This document shows, one piece after another, positions 1 to 12,496 of a stretch of 64,000 nt of DNA. Numbering within the stretch: position 1 is the stretch's first letter; every line of letters starts with the position of its first letter. A model generated the notes under the pieces. That model searched no databases and was not told the origin of the DNA. It saw only the letters and a program-made list of their open reading frames with translations. The stretch is from Azolla caroliniana (Eukaryota; Polypodiophyta), in the NCBI GenBank assembly GCA_043228905.1, contig JBHGNT010000008.1:7130001-7194000 (forward strand), written 5' to 3'. Made by a program: the position numbers and the translations under genes.

Positions 1-232
1 AGAAGAGCCTAAACCAGAAGAAACTCAAAACCCTAAAGCCCTTCCCCCCCCCAAACCCTAAATCCTTAACCCCAAAACTCGAAATCCATTTATCCCCCAA
101 TTCCCAAACCTACAAAACTCTAAGCCCAAAACGTCCAAACCCGAAAATCTAAACCTTACAAACCCCCAGAGATTCTAAATCCTAGAATAAAAAAAGAACT
201 CAACACAATCTATCTTCTTTCTCTGCTGTAAA
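1..232 (+). promoter_or_regulatory. 5' flank and probable leader of SS1 with two teloboxes
   Basis: This C- and A-rich stretch precedes the SS1 start codon. It contains two perfect plant telobox motifs (AAACCCTAA) at 28-36 and 53-61, plus several degenerate relatives. Teloboxes near plant transcription starts are known binding sites for TRB/Myb-like proteins. I cannot see a clear TATA box in the 232 bases, so the core promoter may lie outside the window or the gene may be TATA-less. The leader limits are inferred. Confidence 0.45.
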
Positions 233-3200
233 ATGATAACTGCATTCAAATCCTGGCTAGTCATGCATCCAACATGCTCTTTTCCCTCGGATTTGAACTG
301 CTCTGTTTTCCAACCAGATGTTACCAGCTTTTTGTGCTCATCCAAGAACCTTCTCTATCATAATTATAACCTTAATAGAATTCAGTATCATAATCATAAG
401 GAGAAGAAGAAGCTTTGTAATTGTTATACACTTGCCCGCCTTACCACAAGCTCAACTTCAGGCGGCGAGAAGAAAAGAACAAGCAAAGATGCATCCTTTC
501 AATCTACAGATGTTGTTAGTTCTGTCACTAAATTATCTTCACCTTCAAGTATAGGGAAAGAACAAGCCCTCCTCTCAGAGCAAGGTAAACATTCTAACAG
601 TTAATCTCCATCTCAAATATTCTCTTTCCCCAATATTCTTTCCTGCCTGATTTTTTTGATATTTTGCACACTATGGAGATGTCTTAAGTTTCTTTTATGT
701 GTATAAAGGACATGCTATTCTGAGGATTTCTAAAGTCATTTACATGATGTATAAAGAGAAATGTTATTTCAGTCACATCCAAGGCCTCTTATCCGATGTA
801 TAAATGCAATGCTATTCAATCTGGTCACATAGAAGGCCTTTTATGTGATGTATAAACGCAATGCCACCCATTCCGAGCACTATCAGGATTTGAACGTAAC
901 ATTAGGAGCCTTTGTACCTGATGCAGAGCATATGATTGAGCCTACCTAGGTATGTGCTGAACCGTTTGCTGTAGTAGAAACTCATAAGGTTGAACATTGT
1001 GGTGAGAAACTTAGGTGCAAAGTGGGCTTGTTTGAATAATCATAGAGAAGCATGAGGGGTATGAGATCTGACTGCCCACATGGGAAAATGCTGTCTACAG
1101 AAGTACATGATGAGGGGAATGTTGTAGGCATAGTTGTAAAATACTTAGCATACAATACGTGCACTAAGTATTCTTCCTTTTCTTAATACTTAGCATACGT
1201 ATTCTAAAGGTAAAATATGTAGAATACCTTAGCTACCTAGAATACGCCCAATTAATTTCTCACATGGGAAAATTTGTCTGCATAAGTTCACAATGTCGAA
1301 CATTTTTGGAGAGGGAAAGTGTATAGTTCTATCTTTGCAGCCCCATCGTCCCCCTTGGAACTAGCTAAGTATGCTGTGGTTCCCCTCTGTAAGCGCATTA
1401 ACCACGAAAAATGAGTAAATATGTGATCTTTCCCATATGCGGAGCTTTCTAAAACGTCTTGCGCATGCTCTTTTCTCCCCTCGGAGGCTCTGTTGTATAT
1501 CATATCCTGATCTGATAAGTAGCATAATTATTGACAGTTAACTTAGTTATATGAGAGACTAGAAACAATACTGTGATCCATGGTGTCAGATTATGCACAA
1601 GATACAGCCATCCGTAGACAACATGTAGAAATGTATCCATGTCTCATTACCTTCAGTGCATGGGAGATGGAACATGTGGAAGAGGGAAGCCTGTAAGCAT
1701 GGAAGTACAACCTGTTCGTTGCAAAGCAGGTTTGATTCGGAAGTATTTTTGGACCATAGTGTCAAATATCAATTTCCTGGGTGTTAAAGCTATCCAGACT
1801 ATATGCTCATGGGGTTTCCTTGGGGCATAGCCATCCATTTCCGTCATGTACATTATCGATCCATGCCGCATTGGCTTGAGTTTCAAGAGCATGGAATGAT
1901 GAACTTGTGCAAGATGGATGCCATCCCATCATATATATGATCTATAGATCAGCTAAAATCACAATTATTCACGCTTTATTCTAATTGAGCTTATTTTACC
2001 TGTAATTTGACTCACAGCACAAAACTAATGTGGTGTCTGGCTTCAGGGCAACCGATCTCTCGTAAAGCTACTGAACACAGCAGCCTTCATAGTGCTGAGC
2101 TTGCTCGTGGTGATCTCAAAGAAAGTGGCAAGCTTACAAAGCATCCTTTCAACATTGTATTTGTATCAGCAGAAGTGGCACCTTACTCTAAAACAGGGGG
2201 ACTTGGCGATGTTTGTGGGTCATTACCCATTGCCCTTGCCGCAAGAGGTAACAGAGTAATGGTAATCTCTCCTCGTTACATGAATGGAGTTGATGATTCT
2301 AATTTTTCTGGAGCTTTCGATGCACAATGTCGCATCAAGATTGGTTGCTTTGATGGCGAACATGAGATTGCATTCTTCCATGAGTTTCGAGCTGGTGTTG
2401 ATTGGGTATGTCTACAACCTTTGTCTTTTTTGTTTGCTACCATAAAGAATATATGGTAGTGCAGGACAGTTTTCTGCATACAATCCTTAAGTTCTATATA
2501 GAAAAGTCTGCTTTGACACTGGAAAATCTTGCTATATATATATATATATTTCATGTATGCCAAGGTTCTTGGTATAAAATAGGTCAGTAAGATCTTTAAA
2601 ACATCTCGTGACAGGTGTTTGTTGATCATTCTTCTTACCATAGACCAGGAACCCCATATGGTGACACGAGAGGTGCTTTTGGTGACAATCAGGTATATTT
2701 CTTGTAGTTTCCTAAGCCGTTCTATCATAAAATCATGTCACATGTATGATGATCTTTTTTTGTGGTATAATTTCAGTTCCGATTCACCTTACTGTGCCAT
2801 GCAGCATGTGAAGCACCTTTGGTTTTGCCACTAGGAGGTTATACATATGGCGAAAAATGTATATTCATTGCTAATGATTGGCATGCCAGTCTTGTACCAG
2901 TGTTAGCAGCCTATGCTCTAGCATCTAAACTCTATATATAATTGCTGATAAAAAAATTGATGTCCACTTCTAAAGCATGAACAATATTTCCGTTTAGATT
3001 GTTGGCATCGAAATACCGAGCATATGGAGTTTATAAGGATGCAAGGTCTATACTAGCTATACACAACCTTGCACACCAGGTATTGTATGAGCCTGGTGCC
3101 GCCATTGTTTTGTAACTGTGTTGTTCATATTATTTTGTAAGTGACTGCTTTGGACTCATTTTTTGTAGGGTGTGGAGGCTGCAACAACCTATAGCAAGCT

Positions 3201-6200
3201 AGGGTTACCTGGGGATTGGTATGGTGCCCTTGAATGGGTATTTCCTACCTGGGCGAGGAAACATGCGCTTGATAAGGGTGAAGCCGTGAATCATTTAAAG
3301 GGTGCTATTGTCACTGCGGACCGAATAATTACCGTAAGCCAGGTATTAGATAATTGGATGTGATTTTGTGTTTTGAATAGACTGATTGATTATGTATAAT
3401 TCTCTTGATGGTCATCTTCGGCTATCATAAACTTTAATATGCAATGAATAGATTTCCAAATGGGTTTCTTATATCTAATTCCATATGTATCCTAATGAAG
3501 ATTCAAAGCTAAACTAATGGCATTCAGTCTCGTCAGATCTTGATTCTTGTCATACAAAATGTTGTTGGAGACCTCTTTATATATGATAATTAACTGGACC
3601 TTATAGCTCTTATATAGAACTCTTTGTTGTTACAGAGTGGTCATGTAGAACAAACATCTTTAGTATTCATATAGAAATAATAATTTATCTGTGAATACGA
3701 ATTACGTAATGTGACTTTGTTGTGTGTACAGGGATATGCATGGGAGATAACGACGATAGAAGGAGGCTGGGGTTTAGATGGTCTCCTTAGGTCCAGAAAT
3801 TCAGTGATCAATGGTATGGTTTAGATGGTCTTCTTAGGTTCAGAAATTCAGTGATGAATGGTAAACTATCATTTTAATCCAAACAGTTTTGTGCTGAATA
3901 TTAATTACAAATAGCATTCTATTCCAAATAGTTTTGTGGTCAATAATAATACAAATGGTATACTGGCATTTAGGTTCAGTTTGAAAGAGTGTTATATCAA
4001 ATGTTTTCGGATTATGTTTGCTAGGCATCACCAATGGTATTGATGTGGATGACTGGAACCCATCCACAGATAAACATGTTGCTTCTCCATATTCTTTAGA
4101 TGATACATCAGGAAAGGTATTATTAATTTTCTATAATTTAGAGATTGTCCTTGTCATGCTAAACTTCTGAGTTTTTATTTTTGAAAGTGAAAATGCTGAG
4201 TGTATAGGCAGAATGCAAAGCTGCTTTGCAGAAGGAGCTAGGGCTAGCTATTCGGTCAGATGTCCCATTGGTGAGAATGATATCTCAGGGTTTTTAAACT
4301 TTATATGATTATACAACTGTATTTGCTCTTTCTTTTCAACCCTTCACGTGGGTGCTTTTAAATTACTAAATATATGTGTAAATATTATTTTTTTAATGCG
4401 GAGTTTTATTGCAGATTGGATTTATTGGACGTTTGGATTATCAAAAAGGGCCCGACATCATACAGGCTGCTTTACCAGAACTAATGGATGACGATGTACA
4501 AATGGTAAATTCTAAGTTCAAGCTGGAAAAAAGATCAGGAATACCTTGCAAAAAGGACTAAAAGCAACATATACGAGATAGAAATAATATGTTGCTGTCT
4601 CATTGTAGAACAAGAAGTCAGAAATAATCTTACCAGAACTGCAAGCACCAAACACCTTTATCATCAATCTAGATGGTTGATTGTTGTAAATCCATCTTAT
4701 AGACCATTTTATATCCCCTTCAGTTCAGGATGGAGGTGTTTCGGAAGAGATCATGGTATTGGAACTGAAAGAGATTTTGTGAAGATGATTGGAGGAAATA
4801 TCTTCTAGTTGAAGAATCATGTCAATGGATCATGACAAGCTGTGCCAGAAAATTTTAGCTCATCTCATGGACATCTGTTCATATGATGATGACACTAGAA
4901 TGCGAATAATCTGAGCAGTCATTGTGATTCAAGTTCTTATCATCCAACTTGATGATATCTTTGAAGTCACACTCACACAAGTTTTGAGGTTATCAATTAG
5001 TCCTCTTTTTGAGAGAATCAATGTTAGTAATACGTGAATCTTAACAAATTGGGTGAGAAGTTGTAGAGACAAGCAATCAAAGGTGTATACGCATTGATGT
5101 AGTGAAAATAAGGTACAACACTTCCTACGAGATAAAATGTTGGAGCAGCTCATAGTACTAGGCACAGGTGGATTTGCATTATTATGTGTATTAAGATGGT
5201 AGAAAACATGTAACAACTCTTCATTACCAAGTAAGAAATTTTGAGCAGTTTGTAAATGAGATAGAATTGGGTGGCTTAGCTATAACAGAAGAGAAATAAT
5301 GGGCATGGTTGCTAGAACACGTTAGCTAGTTGTGCCAAGTCACCTGGCCTGTTTCGGACATAATCTTTGTGTGAAACTCACTCATTATCAAGGATGATAC
5401 AATTGTACAAGTTGAAGTGAGTTAGTTGGGCTGAGGAGTTATGAGGATTTGTAAAAGGAAGGATTCATCCCCTAAGCAAATGTGGTTTATATATATCTTT
5501 CTTTCTTTGATGCTCTTTGAATTTTGTTTTTTCTCTCTTCTATGCTTTTTGCAAATCCATCAAAAGAGTGATACTAACCTCATATGTATGTCAGTCTTTA
5601 ATTTTGCTTTTCCATTTGTAGGTTATGCTCGGTTCTGGAGATGGATCAATCGAGGCATGGATGAAGTGGGCAGAAACAACTTATCAAGACAAGTTTCGAG
5701 GATGGGTTGGATTTAGTGTCCCTGTTGCTCACCGCATAACGGCTGGGTAAACTTTTTAATATATTCAATACTAGTAAATAGTCTTGTTTTTTCCCTTTGA
5801 TTGTAACTATTATTATCATTACTGTTTTATACTTTCATCCACCAGGTGCGACATACTGTTGATGCCCTCAAGGTTTGAGCCATGTGGTCTTAATCAATTA
5901 TATGCAATGCGATATGGTACAGTACCAGTTGTTCATTGTACCGGTGGACTAAGGGTATGGTTTTATATTGACAGATCTGAGGAATTTACCGATAGATTTC
6001 CTCCTTTTTTCTTTGATTCCCCTAATTATCCCTCACATTTTTGTCTCTATAAATTCTCTCTCTCTCTCTCTCTCTCTCTTTGTGTCTGTACAATTTGCTC
6101 AGTTCAAGAGATAAATTGGGGAGACAGAGAGAAGAGATCAAAACTGTAGAGAAAGAGGAGAGCTAACATTATATAATTTATAGATAAAGCAAGAACGTGT

Positions 6201-7539
6201 AACTACGAGGGGGTAATCTCTGGATTTCTTTAAAAATGAGTGCTATTTTTTGTGGAATTCTCTAAAAGATTAGCTTTAGCTTTAGAAAAATTAATTGCAG
6301 CTTTATTACGTTGTGTTGATATAGATAAATGCTGAGTTTTGGTCCAGGACACTGTTGAGAATTTTAATAGGTAAAGATTTGCTTATAATAAATGCCGAAT
6401 TTTGGTCCAGGACACTGTTGAGGATTTTAATCCATTTGCAAATTCTGGAAAAGGAGCTGGGACAGGGTATGTCTTAACGTAAAGTTGTAGTTAAAAGTGC
6501 ATTTGAAATTCTGCTCTTATGATTTGCACACATAAAATAACATGGTGAAACTCTTAAAAATTATCCCTCTTATGATTTTTCAGTTTATTTCCCCAAAATG
6601 CATCAATGTTTTTTTATTTCTCAAAATGTTCCTTAAGCTTTTCTAAAAACCCTGCTATGTCAAATAGTCAGTTACTTTCGATGCCCAAAGTGATCAGTCC
6701 ATCTACATGACACGTGTTTTTCCCTTTCAATGCTCAAACTGATCAGTCCATCGACATGGCACATGCTTTTCCAAACGTCTATAGGTTGATTTTCAGCATT
6801 CCTTGACCTGACATTCTTCTTTTTGTAGAGTCTCTTGCAAGTCATTTAGCTGTAAAATTTTCTCCCTAGTTCCACAATTATTCTCATAAAGTTGTTTGCA
6901 TATTTCGTGAAAAATGAGGGGAGTGTTTGGGTACACTTCCCTTCAATTGATCTAGTTGGGGTTTTTGGATCTTTGGTACATTAGTAGTGTCATAGATATA
7001 ATAGGCTCTACAAACCACATTACACTGCATGGAGAAAGTTGTCACTGCAATTGCTGATGGGCAATAGTTCTGTTTTGTTTCAATATTATGTTTTATTACA
7101 AGTGATTGCTAACAAGATATAACTTTTGTGTCAGCGTAAAAATTGCATATGCCTGCTACTTCTGAGTAAGACTATATTGAAAATCAATTATAACTGGTTT
7201 TAAATAATTTATTGCAGATGGACTTTCTCTCCCCTCACCAAGGATGCCATGCTAGGGGTAAAATTGAATAAAGCTTTGTGTTGATTTCTTCATATACATA
7301 TACAAAGATTACTACATAATACCATAGTTGTAACTCTATAATACAAATTTTGATTGTCAATGAGTGCATATTTGTGCATTTAGGTGTTGAGGACATCTAT
7401 CGAGACCTTCCGAGAACACAAAGAATCATGGGAAGGTATAATGCGTCGAGGCATGGAACAAGATATCTCGTGGGACCATGCAGCCTTACAATATGAGCAT
7501 GTTTTTGAATGGGCAATGATAGATCCTCCGTATGCATAA
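233..7539 (+). CDS. SS1: Starch synthase I, chloroplastic (15 exons, complete)
   Basis: The enzyme adds glucose from ADP-glucose to short amylopectin chains in plastids (GT5 family). Exons: 233-584, 2047-2405, 2615-2692, 2777-2901, 2998-3079, 3169-3342, 3732-3813, 4025-4116, 4208-4270, 4415-4504, 5622-5746, 5846-5954, 6411-6466, 7218-7257, 7384-7539. All introns are GT-AG. The exons sum to 1983 bases, 660 residues plus a TAA stop, with every phase matching. Roughly the first 150 residues are Ser/Thr/Lys-rich and variable, as expected of a transit peptide plus N-terminal extension. The GT5 catalytic region starts near residue 153. The ADP-glucose-binding motif KTGGLGDV begins at residue 166. 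The C-terminal GT-B motif [10 protein letters not shown] is at 549-558, followed by HCTGGL at 571-576, where Ala is usual in place of Cys. The length and exon count fit plant SSI rather than GBSS or SSII-IV. No stop or frameshift is seen. The start is the first in-frame ATG after the C-rich leader. Confidence 0.95.
700..875 (+). repeat. Short tandem repeat in SS1 intron 1
   Basis: Segments beginning GTCACAT at 772 and 824 are 52 bases apart and share GATGTATAAA followed by GCAATGC. A third, more diverged unit precedes them from about 735 (GATGTATAAAGAG). It lies wholly inside intron 1 and has no obvious function. Confidence 0.6.
3771..3860 (+). repeat. 47-bp tandem duplication of the SS1 exon 7 end and donor
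   Basis: Bases 3771-3813, the end of exon 7, recur at 3818-3860 with three or four substitutions. Both copies are followed by a plausible donor: gtatgg at 3814 and gtaaac at 3861. The unit is 47 bases, so use of the second donor would shift the reading frame. The first donor keeps exon 8 in frame and is taken as the real one. Confidence 0.85.
6327..6431 (+). repeat. 63-bp tandem duplication around the SS1 exon 13 acceptor
   Basis: Bases starting AAATGCTGAG at 6327 are repeated at 6390 (AAATGCCGAA). Both copies contain TTTGGTCCAG followed by GACACTGTTGA. The second copy leads into the true exon 13 (6411-6466). The first copy has its own acceptor and, after 23 exon-like bases (6348-6370), a donor (gtaaag). 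It is therefore a possible decoy micro-exon that would break the frame. Confidence 0.8.
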
Positions 7540-8869
7540 GCGTCAAATTTTGCTGGTCTAGGTTGGATGTTAGACTTACTTTCTGATGTGGTGTTATGTG
7601 TAGGATTGAGTTTTCTGTATTGATTCATTCTTAAATATATTTGTATATGGAATAATAATTGTGGATATACTCTTGTCAATTTATGATACCAATAATCTTT
7701 TTGTTTCCATTTTATTTTACTTGCATGTTTACTCCAGTTACTTGGATATTTCGTAGATGATTCTGGCCTAAGATAAGCTTTTGTTAGTAGACGAACATTG
7801 TTTCGCCTAAACTATATGCAGAAATTAGACATGCAGGATGCATTAGCTTCCAGATATGGTGTCGAAAGTATTGAGACTTTCTGTGATGAAATGTAAATGT
7901 AAGGGGTTGCAATGGCCATGGAGACGAAATCAGAATGTTTCTGCTAGCACAACTTTTCTTACGAGTAATATTGCTGGAAGCTCAAGTCTTTTTACTAGAT
8001 CTTTTTAAGTACAGAAATGGATTATGCAAACACTTTTGTGCGCAGAAAACTAGAAGTAACATTATCATGACTCACCATGGAACATATTTCGTAAGAAAAT
8101 TTGATGTAACTACCTCCTTGTCAAGATCGTGTTGTGAGTTAGAATGGTCACCTTGGTCTCACCTCATGCATTGAGATACCTTAACATTTGGGAGTATTGT
8201 TTCTTATTTACATTATTGGAAATGATGTTGTGTCTAATTCAATTGCAATGGTGTCTTCTGTATGAAATATACTAGAATATATTATTGACTATTCACCTTT
8301 GATTGGAAAAAGAAAAGCTCTGCATGTTGTGGCATGTGTAGTTATTTGTAACATGTTTGTGTTCAACATAAGATTTTAACTTTGAGAAAGAAAATAATGG
8401 TCACTAGGTTCTTTGTTAGAAAAAGAGGGGTGACATGAATGTTCATAAGGGATGCCATAGATAGCTTGTAGTCTCACTTGGACACCCTCTTGTATAGGTT
8501 CTTTGTTACTTCTTGAGTAGGACTACACATTTTTACATGGGTGATTTGGAAGAAGCAATTTGTATGGGGCAATCCAAAATTATGAAAAACTATACAACCC
8601 CTAATTATGTGTGAAAACTTAACAAACCCTTATATGGCCCAAAAAAATCCTTGAAGATAGTGATATGCCAAGATTCACAACTTCCTTTTATGAGCCAACT
8701 TTTAACAACTTCAATCGGAACCTAATCTATATGTGAGGGAAACAGAGATAAAGTTCCTACTCTTAGGAGTATATGTTAGTGCTCCATATCGTTAGGACAT
8801 TTGAAGCGGAAGTCATCAAATTTATTTTAGTATTACGACAAGAACTCCCTGTTAAGTCAAGCCACTAGA
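7540..8869. other. SS1 3' flank, no further gene seen
   Basis: This AT-rich stretch holds the SS1 3' untranslated region in its first few hundred bases; its exact end cannot be fixed. Short open frames such as 7935-8174 show no recognisable domain and have the AT-rich composition of the surroundings. I see no gene after the SS1 stop. Confidence 0.6.
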
Positions 8870-9055
8870 ACATTGTCTTGGAGTTCATGTGAAAAGGAAT
8901 CCAACTTCTAGGAACACTCTCTCTCATAGCAAAGTTTTGTTGACAATATACTAACCAAGTTTGATATGATTGAGTGTTCTCCAATCTCGACAAGTGTTGG
9001 GGAGTATTTAGTGCCTCATCAACTACACTCAACTTGACCTATCTGCTGCCACTAG

Positions 9056-10178
9056 TAACAATCGGCAACGGTTCGGTTTGAACCTAAATGAACCGTGAAA
9101 CCGCGACTTAACGATTTAAACGGTTTGGTTTGGTTTAGTTTAGGTTCAAGTTTTTTTAACGACTTGGTTTCGGTTCGGTTTTAATGATTTGAAACCATGG
9201 TTTAAATGGTTTGATGGTTTTTAAATATATTTTTTAAACAACCTTTTCAGTTTTAAGCCTAATTCTCACTCTCTTTTTTTTTCCCCAAAAAAACTTCTTC
9301 CATAAGTTATAAAATTTTACAAATGAGACGATTATGTACAAATCCCTGTAGGGACGCGATAGTTCCATCTTATGTGGATGCCCACTGACTCAAGAAAGGG
9401 AGAGGATGGCCATTGTTGGATGAAGGCTATTCGTTGTCTTTCCACTCCATCGGAGCCGCCCTAGAGGCCATCATATTGGCTCTTTAGAGTGGCTACAATT
9501 TCACTCCATATCTCTTGCAGTAGCCTTGTTGGATGCACGGTTTGGTTGGAGAAGACCCGTCTACACCGTTGTTTCCATAGAATCCAAAGAGTTATTGGGC
9601 TGACCAATTCCAACACAGCTTGGGCTTTGTCATTAAGAGGAGTTGAGTGGACATTGCCGCTGGTGGAGAAAGAAACCTTTTGTGCTTTTATCACCAAAGT
9701 TATCCCCTCCTCCTGATGCTCGTATCTGCCAACTGGGGTTTGCCATGATAGCCAACATATATTTCCCCACTTGATGGAGCCTTGCACTTGGCATAATTGC
9801 AACAAGCGGCCAACCCCCCGCCATATTTGATGGGACGTCGGGCAGTCCCACAGAGCATGTTGTATTGATTCTACTGCATGTGGGCACTCTACTCAATTAG
9901 GCCTAATTCTCACATTTTAGGAAAAATCTTTAAATTTTGAAATAATGAAAATTTTCAAAATGTAAAATTGAAAATTTGAATTTTGATCTAAGTTGAAAAC
10001 CGAAACCAAACCACAAAATTGCGGTTTTAATAGTTTAATGGTTTAATATTTTGGATTGTTTCCTAATGGTTCAGTTTGGTTTAAATGGTTTTGGTCTCAT
10101 GGTTCAGTTCAAGATTCAAAATTTTAAATTGTTTGGTTTTGACACTCTTGAACCGAACCGGACTGTCGTCGATTGTTA
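9056..10178. mobile_element. hAT-like non-autonomous element with TIRs and 8-bp TSD
   Basis: The left end starts TAACAATCGGCAACGG. The right end, read on the other strand, starts TAACAATCGACGACAG. Both then run into GGTTCGGTT repeats. Flanking octamers GCCACTAG (9048-9055) and GCAACTAG (10179-10186) differ at one base, giving an 8-bp target duplication as in hAT elements. The subterminal DNA is rich in AACCG/GGTTT repeats. No transposase is present. The interior was later hit by a LINE. The superfamily call rests on TSD length and is tentative. Confidence 0.55.
9270..9900 (-). mobile_element. 5'-truncated LINE (zf-RVT end) inside the hAT-like element
   Basis: A perfect 13-bp direct repeat, GCCTAATTCTCAC, flanks it at 9257-9269 and 9901-9913, as expected of L1-type target duplication. 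A T-rich tract right after the left copy is the poly(A) tail seen on the + strand. Read on the - strand, the body starts in a zinc-binding RT-associated (zf-RVT) region, ECPHAVESIQHALWDCP. It then continues through LWILWKQRCRRVF, typical of the C-terminal end of plant LINE ORF2. The start of ORF2 is missing, so this is a dead-on-arrival copy of about 630 bp. Confidence 0.8.
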
Positions 10179-10560
10179 GCAACTAGATTTCTATCAAGGA
10201 TACCTCTCAATCCACGTTTGGCTATGTATTTCTATTTGTAGGTGATGTCACTTCATGGCGAACTCAGAAACAAGCTGTAAATTATGACTCTCTTTTCTAC
10301 TAAAGCAGACTACACAACATCTAGTGTCACCACCAATGAAGGATTATTGTTGAAGTCTATCATTGATGAACTAGCCATCCTCAAAATCTTTGAATTTAAG
10401 TTAAGGTGTGACAACCAATGTTGCATCAAAATTATTAAGGACCCCATGATCTCAAGAAGAACAAGGAGATATGAGCATGCCATCTCTTCATTTTAGAACT
10501 TCTTGAAGAATATAACCTCACGATTGGACATGCTTCAACACAATCCATGTGGTATATATA

Positions 10561-12496
10561 TATATATATAATAGAGTATTTTTACATTAAGTTGTTACAT
10601 TGAGTTCTCACTATAATAGAGTCTTCTTAATAAAAAAGTTCCCTCCTTTCTATTCCAACTCTTCTTTTACTTTGCTCCAGTCTTTCTTACAACCTACAAG
10701 TGTCTCATTCTTTATAATGTAAAAGTGGAGTATGGAAGAACATGAAATAGGACGTGTCGTGGAAACTAGAATGTTGATTGAGGGTAGCCGACATAGGTAG
10801 GATTTGTCAAAGCTAGAACTCTATTGCAACTACCACAAAGAATCTGGTGTTCCATGGGCAAATCAAGCACATAGAGATCCAATACCACTTCATATGAGAG
10901 TTCATTTCGAATGAGAAGAAAACCAGGGTATTATCACATAGAGCACAATAGTGTGGGGTCTCTTTATGAAGTTCCTAGGAATTGGGAGTGAATTAAGATG
11001 TTGCAAATTGTTAAGTTGGAGAGAAGATCATTTTCAAATGATGCACGAGTGCAAGCAATCAAATGATTTAGAATGCCAAAGATCAAATGATGTGACGGTA
11101 CATTATGTATTTGAATGAAAAAGAGAATAATTCCGAATCCAATTAAATGATGTGTTTGTATAGGTTAAATGGCACTTGAGCAGTGTTATGTGCGAACAAG
11201 CACCAAGGGACCCTAACACATGCAATCAATGGAACACGAATGGCTTTGAATAGTAGACAAGTTAGTCACTTGGACTAACAACCTATTGTACAAAGGGAAC
11301 CTTAGAATGTAATGTAGGGTTAACCATTCACTTCACTTCCTATGCTGTATCATTAGTTGCTCGTATTTAGAAGCACATGATCTACATATACCTCCCATCT
11401 TATCAAATTGTATTGTAATAATCGTTCTTTTACACTCTACTTAGTGCGAATATACGTCTTGTAATTTCCTATACCTTATGTATTAGTTTTGTGATTATCT
11501 TGTGATTCCTCCATTATTTTCGCAAGTTATCAAGACATTCTTTTGGACAGTCTTGCAAATATTTTTGGAATTCCGAATGCGACCACTTGGTATGATCCAA
11601 TGCATCACGAGTACATGATTTCAACCAACAACATAATTTCAATGTAAACTTCTCCAATACGTGTTTCTTTTTACATGTATATTATTAATTTGAAACTAGA
11701 CATTAAATGAAAGGAGATCATAAGTTCAATGCATATATGTATAGTGAATCCCATGAGATTTTCCATTGGTTTGATTCATTGACATATATTTTGGACACCC
11801 GAGTTCATCAACAGACCATCCAAATAGAGACTATTATGTAGTCGATGTAGGATTTTAGTCGACTTAGGATTGAGATTACCCGGGAGATTGTGGAAATCTA
11901 ATTAATGGTGTTAGGCAAGTTTAAGATTCTAATTAAATACAATATACACTAATTACTAGGAGCATTATTGTGAGTTTCCCTTAATTAAACTATTAATATG
12001 GATACCTATGTCAAAGTTACTACTAGTACTTTAAAATGCAAATCACATTAGAATTTTCTGAATGATAATATTATTTCTAATTACCTTCTAATTATGTTAA
12101 GAAACATGGCAATTTTTGGGGGTCATCATCTCCACTAATTATTGTATTCTACTGAGTTCCCTCATGATTTGGAGGATATATATCAATATGCGTGTAAATT
12201 GTTGGCTTAACTCTAAAGCCTAAAGCCTAAAGCCTAACCCTAAACCGGTAGGTAGGTAGCAAGCTAGCTGGGTGGATTCGAACCATGGACCTCATGCTCT
12301 GGATTATTCATCAAGGATAATGACACATTCACCGGATTATCTAATGCTGCAGATTGATCATCATCACCTACAAAATACAACAAAAACCAAACTTAAATTC
12401 ACATTTTAATGGAACATACCAAAAAAAAAACTCTGTCTCTATCTCTACATGTCTCTCTCTTTGTGTATTTATTATATGCATAATTATGTTATATAC
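10561..12496. other. AT-rich intergenic DNA between the copia relic and KNOX
   Basis: No gene is recognised here. A short TA microsatellite sits at about 10553-10571. Near 12208-12250 there are several CCTAAAG/CCCTAAA units and a GTAGGTAGGTAG run. Bases around 12270-12290 contain a B-box-like GGATTCGAACC motif that could be a tRNA-derived relic. The last part before 12497 is expected to be the 3' untranslated region of the KNOX gene on the - strand. Confidence 0.5.

Larger units (their letters stand above)
8870..10560 (+). pseudogene. Copia-type RT/RNase H relic, split by an inserted element
   Basis: Two pieces of one Ty1/copia pol end flank the 9056-10178 insertion. The left piece (about 8870-9055) reads KFDMIECSPISTS, the region after the reverse transcriptase core. 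The right piece (10187 to about 10560) reads STFGYVFLFVGDVTSW, then STKADYT, then CDNQCCIKI, matching the copia RNase H landmarks STSGYVF, STTEAEY and CDNQSAI. Stops and frameshifts are present and no LTR is seen. It is an old, dead fragment. The family assignment comes from motif order and is fairly sure; lineage is not. Confidence 0.75.

Noticed and set aside
1-200. Telomere or interstitial telomeric repeat
   Set aside because: Only two perfect AAACCCTAA motifs and scattered degenerate ones; no tandem array.
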